DNA from: Acephala macrosclerotiorum
Taxonomy: Eukaryota; Ascomycota; Leotiomycetes; Helotiales; Mollisiaceae
DNA: 64,000 bases
Assembly (NCBI GenBank): GCA_014904845.1
Contig: MU119470.1
Coordinates: 1-64,000, forward strand
Direction of reading: 5' to 3'
The position numbers and the translations under genes were made by a program. This document shows positions 55,754 to 64,000 of this stretch, in pieces (positions within the stretch are counted from its first letter, which is position 1; each line of letters opens with the position of its first letter). The notes below the pieces were generated by a model. It had not been told where the DNA came from. It ran no database searches and worked only from the letters and a program-made list of their open reading frames with translations.

Positions 55754-57805
55754 ATGCAGGCGCCAAAAGCCTCAGGTTCGGGTGTAAAGCGGAGCAGGAG
55801 ACGAGCGCAGTTGTCGTGCACGGAATGTAGAAGGCGGAAGCAGAAGGTGAGGGGTTTTCAGCCTTGCCGTCCTAGATTCGGGATCACGGATTCTGGCTGA
55901 CTGATGCAGTGTAACCCGAGACCAGGAGGGCCTTGTGGGAATTGCTCAAGGCGCTACCCACCTGTTGAGTGCATCTTCTTGCCGGATCCGAGGAAACCAA
56001 AAGATGAGCCGGGAGCCATCACTGATGCTAGAGGTATTCCCGCACTAGCTACCCAAGACGGCCATACTTCAAGTTCAAGTCGCTCGCCACGATATTCGGT
56101 CATTCCGCTGAGTGCCATACTCGAACCGAGTGACGCGGTTCACACTCTCTCCAATACCAACTACCGGGTCTCACCTCATTCAGACCTGGAGCTCGAGGTC
56201 GCTTCGACTTTGTCATCAAGCTTGGGATCTGATGCTTCGGCTATGAGAAACTATGATATGGTCTTTAGCAGCGACACGAAATCTACACCATCCACCGACG
56301 ATACCGACTCGTCGCCAAACCTAGAAGGGAGGCACCTTCAACTTCACCAATCTTCATCAACAAGTCCCATTCCGTTCGCGGGGACATTGACTCAAATCAA
56401 CGGCATGCATGGGGCATACGTTCAAGGAACCATGCGAAACGCTGAATTATGGAACTTCTGTAAGTTCCTCTCCGACATCATTCACTTTCTAGCTGCTAAT
56501 CGTGATTCATCAGTCCATCACTTCGTCGTACCAAACATGTGCTCTGTGGATGGAAGCAACACTCCTGCTCTTTTCAAACGAGAGATTCTCCCGTGGACCA
56601 TTCAATCACCTCTCATGCCCCACATCGCTATCCTCATGTCATCAGCATCCCAGACAGCAGAGCCAGCGTCGCAGGTGACGAAAGCGTCAGAGACATTCGC
56701 TATCAAATCACAAGTGTTGGCTCTCATCAACGAGTTCCTCAAGCAAGACTTTGCAGTCATTGGTGGCGAAGCGCTTCGTGCTGTTATACACCTAGTTGTC
56801 ATGGAGGTACGTCAACTCTTTCATGTCCATGATCGGTCAACGCTGATCTCATTAGTGGTGGTGGGGCACAACTTCAAGTCTCTGGGCACATATGAAAGGG
56901 GTGAAGCAAATGATCAAACTTAGAGGTGGTTTTCCGTGCTTGAACGATCCCGTGCTTCAGCAGGTTCTTCTTGTGTAAGTACTAAACCGGTTGTACTTGT
57001 GGATGATTCTAAGATTGAATAGCACCGACTTCGAGCTCGCTTGTTGCTTCGAGAGAGACCTACTCCTCGTGGACCCAGTAATGGCTACCCACATGCCACT
57101 GCCTATCCCTCCTACATACGCGGAGATTTTGAGAAGCCCATTACTGGCGTACCACGAGACCTTTCGACATGACAGAATGTTGCTTGGTCTGAGCGCAGAA
57201 GCAGCAGAGACTTTGGATGATGTGCGATTCTTGACTCTGTCCATCACTTCAGCTTCAAGTGCGAGTAGCACAACCAAGATACAAAGCACGGCATCTTGTA
57301 AGTTCTATCATCTCTGTCCTTTCGGTTGTTGCCTCTCCTGACATCGATGATTCTAGGGCTGCACAAACAATTATCTTCCTCACCACCCCTCGACTCTGCA
57401 ACCCCACCGACCACCACCACAATTATAACATCAGCAGTCCGTCTAATCGCAACCCTCTACATCCTCTCAATATCAACTCTCACTCCCCTATCCCAACTCT
57501 GGACCCCTTCCCTCCTCAATGAATTCTACACCTACCTCTTCTTCATTAGCATGAGCCAATGGAAACAGATTCCAGGCATCTTTCTGTGGATCATGCTTGT
57601 TGCTTCGACTGGCGGCGAGAAGGATGAGAAAGAGGAGCGGAAGAAATGGATGTGGAGGAAGATGGCTGTTGCGGGTATGCAAATTGGAATGGAGGATTTC
57701 GGGGTAAGCATTGGGTGTTTACGAAGTTTTTGGAGGGTACAAAGGTGGGCTGAGGAGGAGGGGAGAAGGCAGAGGACTGTCATCGATTCGAGCAGCGAAG
57801 CATAG
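55754..57805 (+). CDS. Zn2Cys6 transcription factor 3 (DUF3468-type)
   Basis: Model join(55754..55846, 55910..56806, 56856..56974, 57023..57297, 57357..57805), 610 aa; introns 63, 49, 48 and 59 bp, frame preserved. A basic start (KRSRRRAQL) leads to the zinc cluster at 22-52 as C-x2-C-x6-C-x7-C-x2-C-x8-C, split by intron 1 after RRRKQK. A long Ser-rich linker follows. The regulatory part includes WWGTTSSLWAHMKGVKQMIK, with the H-x2-G-x-K-Q-M-I pattern of PF11951 (fungal-specific TF domain 2), and TDFELACCFERDLLLVDPVM. It ends AGMQIGMEDFGVSIGCLRSF. Likely a nuclear regulator; targets unknown. Confidence 0.82.
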
Positions 57806-58389
57806 TGATAATGTTAATGTTTATAGAGGGTTTTCGGCCAAGTTTCCTGAAAGCTACCTAAGCTCAACCTGCGAGCCGCGGTTACTAGCCGATTTAAAAG
57901 GGGGTCGATCGGCAAGCGGGAGTGAACAAACCGCCTTCTAAGTTCGACTTTACTGTATCAAACCACCCCACTTCCAATTGCCGAGCCATTGAAGGTTAGA
58001 CAGCCGGCTCTCGTATGCTTGGACCATCATCAGTCCCATTTCGCATCCCTCCGGTGTTTATGGGGACAGCCAATGCTGCACCGCAACACTACTGCTTCAA
58101 TATATACACAGGTACCGATTACTTTATCTTCTTGATCCATCGTCGCGTCTTTCCTTCGTTCTGTCCAATTTGTCCCATGGATGTTCTTAGATACTCGAGA
58201 GTCGGATCAAATGGGTCTGATCACTTAAACCAAAATGCATAGCATAGTTACAGAACAATATTCTTAGCTTGCTTCGTCTAGCAAGTACTTATAAGGAGTA
58301 CACAAAATAATATTAATAGAGGTCTAAGCAGCATGAACTGCTTTCTGTACCGACGAGCAAAGATCCAGGGAAATTTACATTAGCATCTT
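57806..58389. other. spacer, no supported gene
   Basis: 3' flank of factor 3 and left side of the DUF3176-like relic. A 75-codon frame at 58015-58242 may be eroded 5' sequence of that relic, but is not recognisable. Confidence 0.35.
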
Positions 58390-61191
58390 CGTTTGACCTT
58401 GGTCTAGACTCCACTACCGAAGAAGGCACTGGCTTCCGAGGAAACGTTCCCGCACTGAAGTCGGGAGCATATTCGTCCAACAAAAAGACTACTCATCTTC
58501 CTTTGCAAACCAGCTCAGGTCAACTGAAATGGGTGTGGTTCAGCACCAAAGGTCGACTAATGAAGGACATTGCCAGATTTGATGAAGCATCGCAAGATCC
58601 ATGGGGTAGTAAGCTGTTACTTTGGAGCATGAAAAGAGGGTGGGTTTTTCGAATCTCCTAATCACTAACTACTCGAGCAGAATCCTGGAATTTCCCGGTG
58701 CTATTACGACGAATCTTGCCTTGGCTGCAGACCCTTTCAATCAACATACTCTCTCCTATCCGATCAAGGCAAACTCGTCAAGCAATCCCACTATGCCTTA
58801 TCCTCTTCGTTTTCAAAACATGGCGGGCGATGTCTTCATCGTGAACACGACTTTGAGCAATACCCTCTCCCAAAGACTGTACGGATCCAAGAATCTGAAT
58901 CCACCACAACAAGTGCCATTCCAATGACCCACTAGCAATTTCACGTGGGCTTCTAAAGTCACTTCCCTCAGGGTCTGCACTCAGTCTGAACTTGACGTCC
59001 GAAGTGAAGGTCAGCGACTGCGAGGACAATGAGTTGGAGTTGGTTGCCAGCTCACACTACCAAATGGAGTTGCCATGAGCAGCAGTGAAAATTTCGTCAT
59101 CTTGAAATCATAGAATCAGAGTTCTCTATCCGTCACTTTTAGCTCGTACGACCACATTCTTAGCGGCTTCACTCCCTTCAAAGAGAAGTTCCATCAGAAC
59201 ACATCTAGTACTTCTGTGCCAATCGTATGCTACCTCGATTACCAATAGAGCTATCTCTAAAGATATTACCTAAGAATGGTACAATATTCATTACTCATCT
59301 ACCTATCAGTCTGACGGCGAGATTCTCATGCCAAACTCTGTTCCTAACGATCCCTACATCTCTGGGCCCACACTTCCCGGACAAGCAAGACCGCAAACCT
59401 ACAGTGTTAGATGAGGGACCTTATCATCCTCTCCACCTTTTTGCAGAACCTCACAGACAGCCATGGGGTCGTTACCAACGCCAGTTCATCAAGCGATTTT
59501 CTCAATGTACTATCCTTCTCCCAACAATCGATCCAGACATTCTACTACTCGAAGAACTTCACAACAATCGTCAACAACTTTGCTGGCTAAATTACGAACC
59601 AAATCCGCACTGGCAGAGTGGTTATTAAACCAATCAGCCCTTAATCATTCGAGCAAATAAACAACTAAATGGCTGACAATAAGAGCAACCGCTAAATAGC
59701 TTAAATAATTTACTAATTAATTGCTAATTAGTTCGAGTAAAAATAAAAATATATTAAATTATATAATATTATTATATAAATAATTAAAAATAATTTTATA
59801 TAATTTTATTAATAATTTTAATTTATAAATATATTTTATATAATTTAAATAATTATATTAATTTTATAATAATTCGATTTATTTAATTAAATTTTTTTTT
59901 TATTCGTTATATATTTTACTTTATAAATTTCGTAAAAACGCTTTTATAAAAAGTTATAAAGTTTTCGATTTTAATAATTTATTTTTATTTTAAGTTTTAA
60001 ATTAAAAGCTTTTAATTTGAGCGTTTTATAAGTATTTAAAATTAAAATAATTATTAAATTTCAAATTTTATTAAATAATAAAAACTAATAAATTAATAAG
60101 TTTTTTAATATTTAAAATAAAAATTTATTTTTAATAAAGTTTTAATTTATATTAAAAAGATTTTCGTTTTTTATATAAGTTATTACGATCGATTTAATTA
60201 ATTTAAATTATTTTTTTTTATTATATAATTTTAAAAAAAAAAATTTAAATTATTTTTTCTTGAAAATTGCGTAATTATTTTAATATTTAAATACTTTAAT
60301 ACTTTAAATAAATGCGTATTTAAAAGTTTTATAATTACGATTTTTATTAAATACGATTATATTTTTTATTAATTTGTATAATAACAAATTAATAAAATTA
60401 TTTAAAATTTAAAATTTAAAAATATTTATTTGAGTTTTAATTTATTTATAAATTTAATACAATTTGAATTAATAAATAAATAAAAATTATAAACTAGTTA
60501 TAATTATAAAATTTTAATATTTTTTAAACTAGTAATCGTATTACGTATATAATTAATTCGAGAATTAAACTTATTATTTTAATTTGCTTAATTTTAATTA
60601 ATTAAAAGCTTTTTATTAAGTTTTTTTATTTTGGTTCTTTATTAAAATATTAATAAAAAACTAAAATTACGACTTTAAAATTTTAAAAATTTAATTATTA
60701 AATTAATTAATTTGATTATTTGAGAATCTATTAAATAACTAGCTAATAACTGATTAATTATTAGTATTAATATTAGTTAGCTGATTTAATAACTACTCTG
60801 CGCACTGGTTAAGGATATATTGCCAAACTATTGAATGGCACTGAGACAAGCAACTTCGCAGATTTAGCAGCGAATGGAACAGAATCTAGCAGTTACACCT
60901 TTATTGAGATTTAATGGCCATGGTTTATTCTCTCCTTGGTGTCGATATATTCTGGCATTGTTTTTTTGGTTGGGAATGGTGATGGTGAGTATGAAAGAGA
61001 AGACGGCGTCGTGGAAGAATAGTGCGGGGGCGTTACTGATGCATGGTATACATGGGGAGGTGCGGGATGAGTTTGCGAAGATTAAGAAGGTGGGAGATAT
61101 AGAAGCTGCTGCAGGGGGAGGTTATATTGAGACTGAGGATTACGGCGGTTGGGGTGAAGGTTCTGTGGAGGGAATGAGCTATCAATCGTGA
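58390..61191 (+). pseudogene. DUF3176-like membrane protein pseudogene, split by a transposon
   Basis: Pieces of one ancestral protein occur in order on the plus strand. About 58490-58610 reads QTSSGQLKWVWFSTKGRLMK then DIARFDEASQDPWGSKLLLW, the characteristic DUF3176 block. About 58680-58920 reads RILEFPGAITTNLALAADPF and further. About 59220-59600 is poorly conserved. After the inserted element, 60889-61191 carries a stretch ending FIEI, a stop, WPWFILSLVSIYSGIVFL (last membrane helix) and KTASWKNSAGALLMHGI, the family's C-terminal block. Several stops and frame changes plus the insertion inactivate it. The family is common in ascomycetes and uncharacterised. The name rests on these short blocks. 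Confidence 0.6.
59614..60800. mobile_element. RIP-degraded hAT-type element (1187 bp) with 8-bp target duplication
   Basis: Both flanks carry an exact CGCACTGG (59606-59613 and 60801-60808). The ends are inverted repeats: left CAGAGTGGTTATTAAACCA, right (reversed) CAGAGTAGTTATTAAATCA, differing only by G-to-A and C-to-T changes. The CAGAG terminus and 8-bp duplication fit hAT elements. The interior is almost entirely A/T with no usable frame, as expected of a RIP-mutated copy; at this length it was probably a deletion derivative or MITE. It lies in the 3' part of the DUF3176-like gene. Confidence 0.85.
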
Positions 61192-61462
61192 CCGTACGGT
61201 GAGTGAGTGGGCATGATTAGGGGGAAAAGTGAGTCACAGTTTCAATGCGAGCAAAATGATTCTTGTAAGACCTAAGATGGGCAATATCGTGAAGACAAGG
61301 AGTGAAAATGGGAGATCCTTGGTTGGGACTTGAATATGTCTCGCATTTGACTTTCGCCTAGCTGTAACTCTTGAAAGCAATACAAAGCCTTGCAAGGCAC
61401 TATGTTACAAATAAACAAATTCTCAAAGAGCAGAGAGCAGCTAAATCCCACAACCAGCTCTC

Positions 61463-62288
61463 TTAGCAGACAAAAGCCATTGTAGTCCAACCATATTGAA
61501 GATTACTGGCAATATCCATCTTCTTGGCCAAGATGGTATACCCTTCCTGCCAATTGGGATCATCCTGTGTGGTAGGGTCATAGTGTTTTCCGGCATACCA
61601 CATGTCTACGTCGGCTGTGAGGTCTGAGTTATCATTCAACAAATAGCCATTCCCAACATGCGCAACGATAGAGTATGGTAATCCAGAAAAGAAATCCCAG
61701 CCGTGATCAGATGCTAGGAGATCTGTTGGGGCCTGTGCATTATATCTATCCATATGGAGATTAGCATCCCACTCTTTGATGTCTGGAAGCATCTCAAACA
61801 TCTGAATAGGGACGGAGACATGAACGGAGACGATTTCGACGTGGATTTAAGACTTACCCGACGACAACGCAATTGTAGTCGAAAGCATAAGTTATTGGAC
61901 CATCGTGGACAAGGTTTCCATTGTGGTCTGTTGTCATTATGTCGACGAGTGCAAAGGTACACCTGGAAAGCCAGGAGTTAATTATTGCCAAGAGTGGTAT
62001 CGACTTTTTATTAAGAGAATAACATAGAGAATATGTGGTGGGGCAAACCAGAATCGCGAAGCGCAAGACGGCCAAAGGAGGAACTTAGATCTGTACTCAC
62101 ATGTGGGGATCGCTAGGCTTCCATTTGCAGAGACGAATATTGGTGGGGAATGCCAGGTAGTCGCTATATCTTTTGACATGATTTCCGGTGGTGTTTCGTG
62201 GTACAGAAATTGGAGTTGTGCTGCCGATTGCAAGCAAGCCAAGCCAGACTAACACCCTGAGAAGTACATTCTTATTTAGAAGTGCCAT
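61463..62288 (-). CDS. predicted secreted protein, tandem family of unknown function
   Basis: Exon 1 runs from the ATG at 62288 to about 62099 (donor GTGAGT), exon 2 about 61982-61865 and exon 3 about 61801-61463. A signal peptide (VLLRVLVWLGLLAIGSTTPI) precedes SDYLAFPTNIRLCKWKPS, then MCTFALVDIM, TYAFDYNCVVVG and, in exon 3, DIKEWDANLH, LPYSIVAHVGNG, DVDMWYAGKHY, NWQEGYTIL. The obvious donor GTAAGT after VVVG gives the wrong frame for exon 3; a weaker GTCGGG two codons earlier keeps it, or there is a one-base shift. The pieces align in order with the relic at 63109-63753. Four Cys residues and secretion make an effector or cell-surface role possible; no family recognised. Confidence 0.5.
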
Positions 62289-63108
62289 TCTATAATTCTT
62301 GGCAAAGGATTTTCCGGTGATTGGGTGTGGAGGACTGAAGCGCGAGTATCAAGATCTTTTGGAGCAGTTGTCAGTCCCATTCAATTTGTATTTGGGGTCA
62401 GCGTGAACATACTTAAGGATGGGGGCGATATCAGGTTTTGTTGACCTAAAAACACGAGTGATGATTGGTATATTTTGTGAGTAAGGGAAGAGAAGCAAAG
62501 TGACGGACGATGCACTTTCATTTATAGTGCTTATTGAACAGGGTTCAAAGGTAGACTGCGAGGAGTCATGCAGGAATTCCACTCATTGTAAAACGCTAGC
62601 GACGTGAATCATTCATCGACCTTTCTTTCTCTGCGTCTCGGCTTTTCCAACAAAGCTTTCCCACAAAGGGTTGGGGTTATTTGTTTACAAGGAGAAATGC
62701 AAGCAATGGCGAGTGGTAATCACCAACGTGGGAATGAAAATGGCGAAATCGATATCATGATGATCTATGTATTGTCATCTCCATAGCAGAAATTACTTCG
62801 CTGGCTCCATGCAATGCAGCTGAATGCGAGAGAATGAAGAACAAAAGCAACGCGATGAACCTCGTTCCAATTTCTAAGCCGGTTCACACAATGTACGTCC
62901 CGCACTGAGCAGCAAACCCAAAATTTCCTTTCTCCCGAACTATAACCCAAGAGATATCAAGAGCGCCTGCCTCCATTATTCTCAAATCATCGAACGCCTC
63001 TCACGCAAAAGATAGTAATAGCTTCATGAACTGGCCTCAGCAGTAGAATTCCATTCGGTATCAGAGGTAGTTTTGGCCATCGTAAGAAGCTTCAACAGCA
63101 TTCTCTGT
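62289..63108. other. spacer between the two secreted-family copies
   Basis: Promoter side of the gene at 62288 and 3' flank of its paralog. Frames here (for example 62349-62582 minus) have no support. Confidence 0.4.
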
Positions 63109-63753
63109 CTAGCCGTCTTGGATATTCTGCCAGTCGCTCATTGGGAAATAGTGTCGAGCATTAAACCAGAAGTCGATAGCGCTGCGCCATTGCTGAACTT
63201 TGGAGTGGATAACGACGTACCACGGCAGCTCCGAAGGCATAGAGTAGTACGTATCAAGTTAATCTTGAGGAACCTTGGGGTTAACTTTTGAAAAATTAGT
63301 TTTGCAAGTTTCAAAAGCGGGAGCGCACTACTTATGGAGATGGTCAGACTTTCATAGCACAATTTCGAAGGTGATTAAGAGAGAAATGTGACGTCTACAG
63401 CCAATGACATTACAGGATGAATCGAAGATGTAGAGAACTGGGTTTACCCAGTGGTCGTTGTCGACATATGAGACGAAACACATGCCACCTGGGTTGTTCT
63501 TGCACAATCGAGTGTTGATCGGGTATGCGAGGTACTCTCTACTGCTAAAGATGTAGAGTTCAAGTTCGAGGCTTTTTGTGCCGGAGCTGCCGAGATAGGC
63601 GAGCGGAGAGATACGAGGAGGAAGATCGAGAGCGCGAACGTGTTGGAGGTAGGCTGTATGTTCTAGATCAATATGTAATTCTAGAGCAGGTATTCGGAGA
63701 AACTGACCATTGTAAGCTTTTGGTCGGTTGCAAGAACAAGAGGCTCCGTTCAA
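63109..63753 (-). pseudogene. decayed paralog of the secreted protein at 61463
   Basis: Minus-strand pieces parallel the neighbour: REYLAYPINTRLCKNNPG, then MCFVSYVDNDHWVNPVLY and IFDSSCNVIG in one frame. After a non-canonical junction (no GTAAGT follows VIG) comes LPWYVVIHSKVQQWRSAIDF then WFNARHYFPMSDWQNIQDG with a stop at 63109. The first Met region lacks a signal peptide, unlike the neighbour, though upstream exons could lie toward the window end. Frame disruption between the parts suggests a pseudogene. The conserved positions (YLA.P.N.RLCK, D.CN.IG, W...HY) define the family core. Confidence 0.5.
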
Positions 63754-64000
63754 GTGTGTATGAGAGGTTTAGATGGTGATTGGATACAATTGCGAGACTT
63801 TGCAATGAAGCTTCAAGGATCCGATTCTTCTTCGAAGGTGGAAGGCTACTCGTTGTTGACCTGTTGAGCCTTTCTTGAAAGACAGCAGAGTTATGAAAAG
63901 GCGAAGTGATGCGGTGAAAGTAGGAAGTGAAGAAGGGATAAATTGAGGAGCACAATTTGCAAATTGAGGTAGACAAATGTGTTGTGACTAGAGTCTTTCA

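Noticed and set aside
57260..57522. Separate small gene within the 3' part of factor 3
   Set aside because: It lies across an intron and exon of the regulator in another frame and has low-complexity composition.

Overview
The window is nuclear DNA of a filamentous ascomycete. Genes are broken by 41-127 bp introns with GT(AAGT) donors, CTAAC/CTGAC branch sites and YAG acceptors. It carries three Zn2Cys6 regulators, a 2EXR family, a DUF3176-type relic, secreted hydrolases, and AT-rich blocks typical of repeat-induced point mutation (RIP). A degraded ITS2/28S rDNA fragment at 7.4 kb looks ascomycete, most like Leotiomycetes/Helotiales; that placement is inference.

Layout. 0-11 kb: an AT-rich edge, a MITE-like element (970-1318), a two-RRM protein gene, then about 8 kb of eroded sequence holding the rDNA fragment and diverged duplications. 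11-16 kb: one intact 2EXR gene, two 2EXR pseudogenes and an aquaporin-like pseudogene. 18-24 kb: a type II membrane glycosyltransferase, a caspase-like relic, a 312-bp MITE and a multi-pass membrane protein. 25-40 kb: a GMC oxidoreductase relic, a hexose transporter, a divergent SDR/P450 pair, a three-copy family of unknown function, a Zn2Cys6 factor and an acyl-CoA dehydrogenase. The last two are convergent and 30 bp apart. This block resembles a catabolic or secondary-metabolite cluster in decay: the P450 has two disabled splice dinucleotides and the dehydrogenase has a frameshift near its start.

40-46 kb: a gene-poor TGCGG-rich stretch with a seven-copy array of about 150-bp units (41.17-42.27 kb), then two small cysteine-containing genes. 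46-58 kb: an atypical SDR, a secreted proteinase K-like protease and a GH28 pectinase with a CreA-like palindrome in its promoter, then two more Zn2Cys6 factors. 58-64 kb: a DUF3176-like pseudogene split by a RIP-mutated hAT-type element with an exact 8-bp target duplication, then two tandem paralogs of an unknown family; the first has a signal peptide.

The least explained signals are the TGCGG/GCGATGTGCAACA array, a three-copy short repeat with a tRNA-like A-box that shares its core 13-mer with the array, and CAG-to-CGG changes at splice acceptors in two separate genes. All exon models come from splice motifs, reading frame and family conservation read by eye; no alignment or RNA evidence was available.
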